From Prevotellaceae bacterium UBA1710 (lineage in GTDB: Bacteria > Bacteroidota > Bacteroidia > Bacteroidales > Bacteroidaceae), in NCBI GenBank assembly GCA_002317355.1, contig DCJC01000009.1, positions 1-23,461 on the forward strand: a DNA stretch of 23,461 nt, in the 5' to 3' direction. Every line of letters starts with the position of its first letter. Within the stretch, counting starts at the first letter, position 1. The translations under genes and the position numbers were made by a program. This document shows positions 7,865 through 15,374 of this stretch, piece by piece. The notes beneath the pieces are model-generated. The model searched no databases. It saw only the letters and a list, made by a program, of their open reading frames with translations, and was not told the origin of the DNA.

Positions 7865-9817
7865 ATGACATTAAATGTAAACAGACGACAGTCATTCAAG
7901 TTTAAACTATGCTTATGGATATTCGCCTTAGCCACATTAGCTTTTGCGGCAGTATTCATGGCTTGTGTCCATTTCCTCAAGATCGAAGTAAAGAACGACC
8001 TTGACGCCTTAGTAAATGCCAAACTTGACTATGCACTAAGAGCCCTCGACGAAGGACTCACAACAACTGTGGTATCATCCGAAAACCTTGTCAGCATCAG
8101 TAAGTCTCCATTCGTAAAGAACAGACGCGACTCCATATACTCACTTTGCCAGCATTTCCTTGACGCAAACCCACGTATTCAGGGGGTTGCCGTGGGATAT
8201 GAGCCAGGGGTAGTGAAAGGGCATGAGAAAGGATTTGCACCATATATCATGCGCACAAAGGATGGCTACATCAACAGAGATCTATCCCAGACGAAAGACT
8301 ACCGCAATGCAAACTGGTATAAAGTGGCACACGATACAGGAAAGCCATGTTGGTCAAAGCCTTTCATTGAGTCGAATGGCACAATCATAACGTCATACAA
8401 TGTACCTCTCAAAGACAATAGCGGAAAGGTATATGCCGTAATAGCCGTTGACCTGAACCTCAACGTCATGGCAGACTCATTACAGCAGTTGCGACCATAT
8501 CCTACAGCTATGCTAACCGTAGTGGACAAGGATGGCACATTCGTTGCTCACCCTAACCGCGACTATATATTAAACGAGTCACTACAGTCACTAATCTCCA
8601 AGGCAGACTATGCCCCCAACGAGCGTATTCTTAACGATATAAAAGCAGGTAAACGTGGATCTGACAACTACGAGACAAAAGAGGACAAGATATTCATTTT
8701 CTACGCTCCAGTAAAGAAGAATGGTTGGACAATTACGTTGGAAGTGCCTCGCAAGGAGATTGCTAAAGGATATGACAAGATGTTTCAGGCTATGTTGCTT
8801 GACATGATCATAGGCGTTGTGTTATTGGTTGTCGTCTGTGTCATCATCATCAATCGTATGACCCGTCCACTCGAGCTCTTTGCTGACGCAGCAAAAAGCA
8901 TCTCACACGGCGATTTTGATGTCAATCTGCCTATGATAAAGGACAGGAACGAGTTGTACGACCTACGCCAGGCATTTGTGTCGATGAAGGGTTCACTCCA
9001 AACCTACATAACACAATTGGCAGATACGACAAAAAGCAAGGCGATAATAGAAGGCGAGCTCAATACAGCAAGGAAAATACAGATGGCTATGATACCAAAG
9101 ATATTCCCTCCATACCCAGATCGCAAGGAGTTGGATATCTATGGTTCTCTGACACCAGCAAAGGCCGTAGGAGGCGATCTGTACGACTTTGTGCTTGATG
9201 GTGATGACTTCTACTTCGTCATTGGCGACGTATCAGGCAAAGGCGTACCAGCATCTTTGTTTATGGCTATCACCCGTTCATTGTTCCGAAATAATGTGAC
9301 TCACGCCAAGTCGCCTGCTGCCGTCGCTACCCTACTCAACAACGCTTTAGCACAAGACAATGAAGAGAATATGTTTGTCACTATGTTCATTGGTTGCTGC
9401 AATCTCAAAACGGGTGTCTTCACATGCTGTAACTGCGGCCACAATGCTCCAGCCACCAATGGTAAGATTGTGTCCACAAATCCAGTCACTATTGCACCTG
9501 GCCAAGACGTTCACTTTATGACAAGTGCGCCTACCAATATTCCTATCGGAGTAATGGAGAACTATCCTTTCGAGGAGATAAGCATGCAACTTGAACCTGG
9601 TATCAAGATCATGCTCTACACCGATGGAATCACAGAGGCAGAAAACGCCAAAGCTGAACTCTATGGTGAGGAACGCTTCCTCAAAACACTTTCATCGATA
9701 CCTATCGAAGCTTCAGTGAAAGAAGCCGTTACGACCCTAATTGACGATGTGCATCGTCATGCAGGAAATGCTGAGCAGAGTGATGATATCACCGTGCTAT
9801 GCATGGGATATATATAA
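7865..9817 (+). CDS. Membrane-bound dCache-HAMP-SpoIIE (PP2C-type) serine phosphatase
   Basis: This 650-residue sensor phosphatase would dephosphorylate a STAS-domain protein in response to an extracytoplasmic ligand. In order it has TM1 (about 14-38), a periplasmic double-Cache sensor (about 40-305, with the typical NANWYKVA and SYNVPLKD...YAVIAVD segments), TM2 (about 309-330), HAMP (about 331-384), a helical linker ending LNTARKIQMAMIPK (399-412), and a SpoIIE/PP2C domain (about 425-650). Metal-binding acidic motifs are intact: GGDLYD (437-441), GDVSGKG (454-460), YTDGITEAEN (585-594) and SDDITVL (639-645). It lies 137 bp after the STAS-kinase gene on the same strand, the obvious substrate protein. 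No anti-sigma or sigma factor is encoded nearby. The ligand cannot be read from the sequence. Confidence 0.95.
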   Translation: MTLNVNRRQSFKFKLCLWIFALATLAFAAVFMACVHFLKIEVKNDLDALVNAKLDYALRALDEGLTTTVVSSENLVSISKSPFVKNRRDSIYSLCQHFLDANPRIQGVAVGYEPGVVKGHEKGFAPYIMRTKDGYINRDLSQTKDYRNANWYKVAHDTGKPCWSKPFIESNGTIITSYNVPLKDNSGKVYAVIAVDLNLNVMADSLQQLRPYPTAMLTVVDKDGTFVAHPNRDYILNESLQSLISKADYAPNERILNDIKAGKRGSDNYETKEDKIFIFYAPVKKNGWTITLEVPRKEIAKGYDKMFQAMLLDMIIGVVLLVVVCVIIINRMTRPLELFADAAKSISHGDFDVNLPMIKDRNELYDLRQAFVSMKGSLQTYITQLADTTKSKAIIEGELNTARKIQMAMIPKIFPPYPDRKELDIYGSLTPAKAVGGDLYDFVLDGDDFYFVIGDVSGKGVPASLFMAITRSLFRNNVTHAKSPAAVATLLNNALAQDNEENMFVTMFIGCCNLKTGVFTCCNCGHNAPATNGKIVSTNPVTIAPGQDVHFMTSAPTNIPIGVMENYPFEEISMQLEPGIKIMLYTDGITEAENAKAELYGEERFLKTLSSIPIEASVKEAVTTLIDDVHRHAGNAEQSDDITVLCMGYI

Positions 9818-9916
9818 AGTAAGGAATGGTACGCGAAAAAGAAGTAAAAGATACCGCTCGTGAAAATAAGATGATGTAAGTTTGAAAATGTTTGTTGATA
9901 TCACAACAAAACCGTA

Positions 9917-9933
9917 AAAAAGGTTAACTTTTT
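9917..9933 (+). terminator. Weak AT-only terminator-like hairpin after the phosphatase gene
   Basis: AAAAAG (9917-9922) can pair with CTTTTT (9928-9933) around a 5-nt loop. The stem contains only one G-C pair, so termination here would be inefficient at best. It is the only candidate between the phosphatase and the plsC promoter. Confidence 0.3.
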
Positions 9934-9965
9934 GGAAGTTCAGTAAAACTTTCGAATAAAAATTG

Positions 9966-9973
9966 TACCTTTG
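9966..9973 (+). promoter_or_regulatory. -7 promoter element of plsC
   Basis: TACCTTTG matches the Bacteroidota -7 consensus, with the common TGTACCTTTGCA context. I see no good -33 TTTG at the usual distance. The predicted start is near 9977, giving a leader of about 160 nt. Confidence 0.6.
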
Positions 9974-10095
9974 CACTAAGAAAACAAGAAAAGTGCACAA
10001 GTCTTTAAGAGTTGGCGCACACAATTTTCTTAGTGCAAGCCTGAGTGTATAACATTTTCCACAAAGGATAATATGTTCCAAAGAAACACTCAGGC
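9971..10095 (+). promoter_or_regulatory. Structured plsC leader: two abutting long hairpins
   Basis: A perfect 14-bp inverted repeat (9971-9984 with 10025-10038) is followed with no gap by a perfect 10-bp inverted repeat (10039-10048 with 10086-10095). Each encloses further pairing: GTGC...GCAC with TCTT...AAGA in the first, and AACAT...ATGTT in the second. The outermost bases of the first stem overlap the -7 box, so the RNA would keep about 9 bp of it. This could be a cis-acting RNA or an independent small RNA. It matches no riboswitch class I know. Confidence 0.55.
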
Positions 10096-10139
10096 TGCGG
10101 ATTGGATAATAAATATATAAATTAATCGTCAACAAACAA

Positions 10140-10877
10140 ATGAGAAAAGTATTTGATACCGTAAAGGTTACATACTACATGTTTCTTTTTGCATTCTTCC
10201 CTCTTGTAATCAGTCGCATAGCGAAGTTGTATTTTATCACCTTCTATAAGGATGGAGTACGCCGCCATCAGGTATGGTATCATAAGAAACAGGCATCTTA
10301 TTGCCGTTTCTTCCTTTGTAAGTCTATCCCAAAAGTAAACGTTGAGATTATAAACGACAACAACGAGGACTTCGAGCGACCTGCTATCATCATAGCAAAC
10401 CATCAGTCAATGCTTGATATTCCAGCCATATTCATGCTTCATCCACGTATTGTAGGTATGGCGAAGGAAGCATTGTTCCAGAATAAGATGTTCTCTACGA
10501 TGACTAAGTATAAGGAGCTTATCTCTAACGCAACACCTGTTCGCACAGTAGTGGAATATGCTCGTAAGAAGATGGCATCAGGTTTCTCATTCCTTATCTT
10601 CCCAGAAGGAACTCGTTCAAAGACTCGCAACGTATTGCCATTTCAGGCAGGTGCATTCTTCTTTGCAGAAAGCCTGAAATGCGATATCATCCCTGTAACG
10701 ATCTACGGCACAGGCAACGTTCTTCCAGTAAATGGTTTAACAGGAACAGGTCCTATCGTTGTGGAGATCGGAAAGCGTCAGGAATACGATGGTATGAATC
10801 GTAAACAGATGGCTACATACTGGCACGATTACTTCGCAGAGAGATTGGCAATGATACAGAAGAAGATACAGGGGTAA
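10140..10877 (+). CDS. plsC: 1-acyl-sn-glycerol-3-phosphate acyltransferase (PlsC family)
   Basis: This enzyme transfers an acyl chain to the sn-2 position of lysophosphatidic acid to give phosphatidic acid, at the inner face of the cytoplasmic membrane. It has 245 residues, usual for the family. A hydrophobic N-terminal segment (about 11-30) anchors it. The catalytic HX4D motif is NHQSMLD (His88, Asp93) and the substrate-binding motif is FPEGTRS (154-160). A further conserved block (DIIPVTIYGTGNVLP) follows. It has its own -7 box and a long structured leader, so it is probably a separate transcription unit from the phosphatase upstream. Other lyso-lipid acyltransferases share these motifs, so the exact acceptor is inferred from the family. 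Confidence 0.9.
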   Translation: MRKVFDTVKVTYYMFLFAFFPLVISRIAKLYFITFYKDGVRRHQVWYHKKQASYCRFFLCKSIPKVNVEIINDNNEDFERPAIIIANHQSMLDIPAIFMLHPRIVGMAKEALFQNKMFSTMTKYKELISNATPVRTVVEYARKKMASGFSFLIFPEGTRSKTRNVLPFQAGAFFFAESLKCDIIPVTIYGTGNVLPVNGLTGTGPIVVEIGKRQEYDGMNRKQMATYWHDYFAERLAMIQKKIQG

Positions 10878-10880
10878 CGG

Positions 10881-10926
10881 CCCCTCACCCGCCTTTCAGG
10901 CACCCTCTCCCCATAGGGCGAGGGGG
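10881..10926. repeat. GC-rich CCCTC/GAGGG palindrome (REP-like)
   Basis: Just after the plsC stop, CCCTCTCCC (10903-10911) pairs with GGGCGAGGG (10916-10924) with one mismatch around a CATA loop. It is preceded by the related CCCCTCACCC. It is far more GC-rich than its surroundings. Similar CCCTC-rich intergenic palindromes occur in many bacteria. Whether it is repeated in this genome cannot be told from one window. Confidence 0.5.
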
Positions 10927-10983
10927 AAAGTTACACTCTTCTAATCATAGACTTTACGATTTGTTCTTTCAACAACAAAAAAC

Positions 10984-11024
10984 AAAATGCCGCAGACATC
11001 AATTCCAATGTCTGCGGCATTTTT
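10984..11024 (+). terminator. Strong intrinsic terminator after plsC
   Basis: A perfect 16-bp stem (10984-10999 with 11008-11023) has an 8-nt loop and ends in a T run. Because the stem also begins with AAAA, it could work in both directions. It is about 107 bp after the plsC stop codon. Confidence 0.85.
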
Positions 11025-11025
11025 A

Positions 11026-11204
11026 GTGATGGTGAAATAATAACTTCGGACGATTTTGTTCAGATTGTTGAGATATTTATGCGTTGAGACGAAGGAGTGT
11101 AGCGGGCTACATGACTGAGGAACAACACAAAAATAGCCAACAAGATGAATAAAAGCGGCTCAAAGAAAAACAAAAAACGTAGGAAGTTATTATTTCACCA
11201 TCAC
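11026..11204. mobile_element. MITE-like palindromic element, 179 bp, with TTA flanks
   Basis: Perfect 22-bp terminal inverted repeats (11026-11047 and 11183-11204, outer ends GTGATGGTGAAATAATAA) are flanked by direct TTA trinucleotides (11023-11025 and 11205-11207) that look like a target duplication. The interior continues as an imperfect palindrome: TTTTGTTCA...TTGTTG on the left mirrors CAACAA...TGAATAAAA on the right. The centre is TGTAGC-GG-GCTACA (11098-11111). There is no coding frame. The 3-bp TNA-type duplication is known for some IS5-family transposases. A structured RNA is the alternative. Confidence 0.6.
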
Positions 11205-11220
11205 TTAAATTACTATCTGG

Positions 11221-11257
11221 CAAAAAAAATACTGACCCACATGCGTGAGCCAGTATT
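11221..11257 (-). terminator. Intrinsic terminator after the TPR gene
   Basis: AATACTG (11228-11234) pairs with CAGTATT (11251-11257), with an inner CAC/GTG helix. On the minus strand a run of U follows (A run at 11222-11229). It ends the minus-strand gyrA-TPR unit and faces the plsC terminator. Confidence 0.75.
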
Positions 11258-11280
11258 TTATATAATTATCAATTTTCTTA

Positions 11281-12471
11281 TTACTCACCGATAATCTTTG
11301 AGATCTCAGCAGCCTTCTCTGTCTCACCAAGAACATTGTAAACCATACGGAGCTGGTAAGGCCAGTTAGAAACCTTCTCACGGTTTGGATCCTGCTGACG
11401 AACCTTCTCATAGTAAGTAGCAGCCTCAGCGAAAGCAGCCTTAACTTTAGCCTCATTCTCTGGAGAAATCTTACCATTCTCTGTGAGCTGCTCGTTGAGG
11501 TCGTAACCCTTTGAGCTTGCACATACACCAAGGTTGAACCATACAGCAGTAAACTCAGGATCGATTTCTACAGTCTTCTTGAAGTTCTTGATAGCATCAT
11601 CCCACTTCTTCTCGCCCATTGCGTTCTCACCCTTGATAGCGTAAGCCATCTTGTTGTTTGGATCGTTAGCAATAGCATTGTCAAGAACTCTTGCAGAGAG
11701 AGCCTTCTCACCAATCTGATTGTACATAGAAGCAATTGTTGCCATGTACTTGTTAGCATCAAGCTTAGTAAGTCTCTTTACGAAATCAAGTGTATCAGTT
11801 CTTGTCTGGAGAGTATTCTGCATAGAAGAGATGAAATAAGACTCTGCATTCTCCTTTACGTCAGCACAAGCGATAGCCTTCTCTGCAAAGTCAGCAGCCT
11901 TCTTCCACTCCTTCTTGTTGTAGTAAGCAGCAGCTACAAAGAACTGTGCATAACCAAGATACTGGTCACCTTCCTTGAGAACCTCAGCGAAGAGAGGACT
12001 CTCAGAAGAGTTGATATATGCGTTAGCAAGGAAGAGCTTCTGATCAGGATCAGTAGTCTCATTTGCAGCGTTGATAAGTGTGCTACGGAAGTTAGCGAGA
12101 CGATCTGCATTCTTCTTGCGGAACTTAGGTGCAACCTTTCCCTTATCGTTTGGCTGGTTATCGAACTCGTCACACTTTACAGCGTCGTTGAGTGCATTCA
12201 CGATTGGGGTGTAAGCAGAAGTCTCTACCTTATTCTTCTGCATACCTGCAAGTGTAATATCCTGATATGCCTTTGCAGCCTCTGGATAGCTGATCTCTAC
12301 GAGCTGGTTGTAGCCCTTAGCCTTCTGCTCAGCAGAAAGACCTGAGAGTGCAGCATTAAGGGTTGACTGAGCCTCAGAATAAGACTTTCCCTTCATTGAC
12401 TTAACAATGTCCTGAGCGAATGATGTTGTAGCCATAGCTGCAACAAGCGCAGATAAAATAATCTTCTTCAT
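11281..12471 (-). CDS. Periplasmic tetratricopeptide-repeat protein
   Basis: The 396-residue protein begins at MKKIILSALVAAMATTSFAQ, a clear signal peptide cleaved near residue 20. A longer in-frame start upstream would bury it, so the start at 12471 is chosen. The body is alpha-helical. TPR-like units are clearest at YAQFFVAAAYYNKKEWKKAA and in the stretch from KMAYAIKGENAMGEKKWDDA to the WFNLGVC motif. It is probably a soluble or membrane-associated periplasmic scaffold; no catalytic motif is seen. It follows gyrA on the same strand, an arrangement I recall from other Bacteroidales, and no separate promoter is evident in the 160-bp gap, so it is likely cotranscribed. Its molecular partner is unknown. 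Confidence 0.85.
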   Translation of the reverse strand: MKKIILSALVAAMATTSFAQDIVKSMKGKSYSEAQSTLNAALSGLSAEQKAKGYNQLVEISYPEAAKAYQDITLAGMQKNKVETSAYTPIVNALNDAVKCDEFDNQPNDKGKVAPKFRKKNADRLANFRSTLINAANETTDPDQKLFLANAYINSSESPLFAEVLKEGDQYLGYAQFFVAAAYYNKKEWKKAADFAEKAIACADVKENAESYFISSMQNTLQTRTDTLDFVKRLTKLDANKYMATIASMYNQIGEKALSARVLDNAIANDPNNKMAYAIKGENAMGEKKWDDAIKNFKKTVEIDPEFTAVWFNLGVCASSKGYDLNEQLTENGKISPENEAKVKAAFAEAATYYEKVRQQDPNREKVSNWPYQLRMVYNVLGETEKAAEISKIIGE

Positions 12472-12579
12472 AACTAAAATAAGAAAATTTGGTCCCCTAT
12501 TATCTCCCAAAAAGGAAGTGATAGTCTTTTCTATCAAGGGGTAGTTGTTAATAAATTATGTTTAAAGTTTTAGTTTTAT

Positions 12580-12614
12580 GAGTCCCCAAACTCCCGATAT
12601 GGGAATTGGGGCTC
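12580..12614. other. Hairpin in the gyrA-TPR gap
   Basis: GAG-T-CCCC-AA...CCC (12580-12594) pairs with GGG...TT-GGGG-CTC (12601-12614) with small bulges. There is no U run on either side, so it is not a typical intrinsic terminator. It may be an RNA processing or stability element between the two genes. Confidence 0.45.
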
Positions 12615-12631
12615 TGTTATTTGTTCATTTA

Positions 12632-15175
12632 CTATTCGAGTGTTCCTTCTTCAGGAGTTTCGCCTTCAGCACTTTCATCGAACTCTTCTGGCTCCTCATC
12701 AACGTGCATTACCTTACATACGCTTGCGATGTAGTCGTTCTTCTTCTTGAGGTCGATGAGCTTGACGCCCTGAGTACCACGACTCATTACACGACAACCA
12801 GCTACAGCGAAGCGGATAGTGATACCAGACTTGTTGATGATCATGAGATCCTCATCATCCTGTACGTTCTCGATAGCAAGGAGATTACCCGTCTTATCGG
12901 TGATGTTGAGAGTCTTAACACCCTTAGTACCACGGTTTGTCACACGATAATCCTCTACCTTTGTACGCTTACCATAGCCCTTGTCGCTGACTACCATTAC
13001 GGTATCATTGTCAGGGTCATTGACTACAATCATACCTACTACATAGTTGTCTGGCTCTTCCTCAAGGTTGAGGTTCATACCACGAACACCAGTAGATACA
13101 CGACCCATTGTGCGGATAGTTGACTCGTTGAAGCGAACTGCACGACCGTTACGGCTTGCGAGGATGAGTTCGTCAGTACCATTGGTGAGCATTACGTTTA
13201 CTACCTCGTCACCCTCAAGGATGTTGATAGCGATGACACCCTTTGTACGTGGGTGTGAGTAGTCAGCAAGACGTGTCTTCTTGACAACACCATTCTTTGT
13301 AGCGAATACCACGTTGTGTGTCTGGAGGAACTGCTCATCAACGAACTTCTGGCTCTTGATAGCGAGAACTGCGTTGACAGAATCGCCTGGCTCGAGCATG
13401 AGAAGGTTCTGGATAGCGCGTCCCTTTGAGTCCTTTGCTCCTTCTGGAATCTCGTAACACTTGAGCCAGTGTACGCGTCCCTGACGTGTGAAGAACATAA
13501 GCATATCGTGAGCATCAGCAGCGTAGAGGTACTCTGTGAAGTCTGCCTCACGGGTACGTGAACCACGTGAACCAACACCACCCTTAGCCTGCTGCTTGTA
13601 CTCATCGAGCAATGTACGCTTGATGTAGCCGAGGTGGCTGATAGTGATAGCCATCGCATCGTTAGCGTAGAAGTCTTCTGGGTTGAACTCCTCTGATGTA
13701 TATTTGATCTCTGTACGACGCTCGTCGCCATACTTCTCCTTAACCTCATTGAGTTCGTCCTTCATAACCTTCTTACAAAGTTCTGGATCATCGAGAATCT
13801 GCTGCAAGTATGCAATGAGTTTCTCCAACTCCTCATACTCTGCATGGAGCTCGTCAACACGCAGACCTGTAAGCTGAGAGAGACGCATGTCAACGATAGC
13901 CTTTGACTGAAGTTCGTCAATATTGAAGCGCTCTTCCAAAGCACGCTGAGCGTCAGATGGACTCTTAGAAGCACGGATGATACGTACTACCTCATCAATA
14001 TTGTCAACGGCAATGATCAAGCCCTCAAGGATATGAGCGCGTGCCTCTGCCTTCTTCTTCTCGAACTTAGTACGACGAATGGTAACATCGTGACGGTGCT
14101 CTACGAAGTACTTAACGCACTCCTTGAGTGTGAGCAAACGTGGACGTCCCTTTACGAGAGCGATACAGTTTACAGAGAATGAGCTCTGCAGGTTGGTCAT
14201 CTTGAAGAGTTTGTTCATGACAACGTTAGCATTTGCATCACGCTTAACGTCAACCACGATACGCATACCCTGACGACCAGTCTCATCGTTCACATTAGAG
14301 ATACCATCAATCTTGCCATCCTTAACGAGCTCAGCGATATACTCAATGAGCTGCTGCTTGTTGACACCGTAAGGAATCTCTGTTACGACGATCTTATCAT
14401 GAGAGTCATCTGACTCGATTTCAGCCTTAGCACGGATAACGATACGACCACGACCAGTCTCGTAAGCATCCTTTACACCCTGAATGCCATAGATATAAGC
14501 ACCTGTTGGGAAGTCTGGAGCCTTGATATACTGCATGAGACCATCGGTATCGATCTCTGGGTTATCGATATATGCACAGCAACCGTCAATCACCTCACCA
14601 AGGTTATGGGTAGGAATATTGGTTGCCATACCTACAGCGATACCGTTACCACCGTTTACGAGGAGGTTAGGGATACGAGTAGGCATCACGGTTGGCTCCT
14701 GAAGAGTATCGTCGAAGTTGTTTGCCATATCGACGGTATCCTTCTCAAGGTCATCCATGATGTGCTCACCCATCTTAGAGAGGCGACACTCGGTGTATCG
14801 CATAGCAGCAGCAGAGTCACCATCTACAGAACCGAAGTTACCCTGACCATCAACGAGTGTATAACGCATATTCCAGTCCTGGGCAAGACGCACGAGTGCG
14901 CCATATACAGAACCGTCACCATGTGGGTGATATTTACCGAGCACCTCACCTACCACGCGGGCACATTTCTTGTAAGGGCTCGAACTTGTATTACCGATAC
15001 CGAGCATACCGTAGAGGATGCGTCGATGCACCGGCTTGAATCCATCACGGACATCTGGAAGAGCACGAGCCACGATAACCGACATTGAGTAGTCGATATA
15101 CGAAGACTTCATCTCTTCTTCGATGTTGATCTTGATAATTCTATCGCGATCAAAAGTCTGTGTTTCGTCTGTCAT
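12632..15175 (-). CDS. gyrA: DNA gyrase subunit A
   Basis: This is the breakage-reunion subunit of DNA gyrase, which works as an A2B2 complex with GyrB to introduce negative supercoils. It has 847 residues, normal length. The N-terminal domain carries FKPVHRRILYGM and the active-site Tyr127 in AAMRYTECRLS. The C-terminal beta-pinwheel contains a GyrA-box-like QQAKGGVGSRGSR, which separates gyrase from topoisomerase IV. The quinolone-determining region reads HPHGDGSVYGALV: Gly88 stands where E. coli has Ser83 and Gly92 where it has Asp87. The tail is acidic. A promoter with good consensus lies at 15264-15294, and the TPR gene follows. gyrB is not in the window. Confidence 0.98.
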   Translation of the reverse strand: MTDETQTFDRDRIIKINIEEEMKSSYIDYSMSVIVARALPDVRDGFKPVHRRILYGMLGIGNTSSSPYKKCARVVGEVLGKYHPHGDGSVYGALVRLAQDWNMRYTLVDGQGNFGSVDGDSAAAMRYTECRLSKMGEHIMDDLEKDTVDMANNFDDTLQEPTVMPTRIPNLLVNGGNGIAVGMATNIPTHNLGEVIDGCCAYIDNPEIDTDGLMQYIKAPDFPTGAYIYGIQGVKDAYETGRGRIVIRAKAEIESDDSHDKIVVTEIPYGVNKQQLIEYIAELVKDGKIDGISNVNDETGRQGMRIVVDVKRDANANVVMNKLFKMTNLQSSFSVNCIALVKGRPRLLTLKECVKYFVEHRHDVTIRRTKFEKKKAEARAHILEGLIIAVDNIDEVVRIIRASKSPSDAQRALEERFNIDELQSKAIVDMRLSQLTGLRVDELHAEYEELEKLIAYLQQILDDPELCKKVMKDELNEVKEKYGDERRTEIKYTSEEFNPEDFYANDAMAITISHLGYIKRTLLDEYKQQAKGGVGSRGSRTREADFTEYLYAADAHDMLMFFTRQGRVHWLKCYEIPEGAKDSKGRAIQNLLMLEPGDSVNAVLAIKSQKFVDEQFLQTHNVVFATKNGVVKKTRLADYSHPRTKGVIAINILEGDEVVNVMLTNGTDELILASRNGRAVRFNESTIRTMGRVSTGVRGMNLNLEEEPDNYVVGMIVVNDPDNDTVMVVSDKGYGKRTKVEDYRVTNRGTKGVKTLNITDKTGNLLAIENVQDDEDLMIINKSGITIRFAVAGCRVMSRGTQGVKLIDLKKKNDYIASVCKVMHVDEEPEEFDESAEGETPEEGTLE

Positions 15176-15263
15176 TTATTTTTTTGAGTTGATTTTTTAC
15201 CTTAAATCGCGTTTTTGGCGGTTTTTAGAGCCTCTGACGCGTTTAGCCATAATTTTTCGGGTA

Positions 15264-15294
15264 CAAATATACAACTTTTTTTTGATACCACAAA
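15264..15294 (-). promoter_or_regulatory. Promoter of gyrA
   Basis: On the minus strand TTTG (15291-15294), a 19-nt spacer and TATATTTG (15264-15271) match the Bacteroidota consensus fully. The predicted leader is about 85 nt. Confidence 0.75.
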
Positions 15295-15323
15295 GGCTTA
15301 GAGGGCGTTTTTTAGGTTTATTA

Positions 15324-15358
15324 AGACAAAAAGAAAAAGGCACGTTAAGCGCCTTTTT
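15324..15358 (-). terminator. Intrinsic terminator after the PBP gene
   Basis: AAAAAGGC (15334-15341) pairs with GCCTTTTT (15351-15358). On the minus strand the stem is followed by further U-rich sequence. It lies 16 bp past the PBP stop and separates the PBP gene from the gyrA promoter. Confidence 0.75.
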
Positions 15359-15374
15359 CAAATTGGATTATATA

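Noticed and set aside
9971..10095. Known riboswitch (TPP, cobalamin, SAM)
   Set aside because: None of the conserved sequence boxes of these classes is present; only the hairpin pattern is seen.
11026..11204. Invertible promoter flanked by inverted repeats
   Set aside because: Both neighbouring genes point towards the element and end in terminators, so inversion would have no gene to switch; no recombinase is adjacent.
12472..12537. N-terminal extension of the TPR protein
   Set aside because: It would place 22 residues before a textbook signal peptide; the start at 12471 is preferred.
14606..15088. Open frame opposite gyrA (and others opposite susC, the PBP and pyrB)
   Set aside because: They are shadows of strongly supported genes on the other strand and show no protein motifs.
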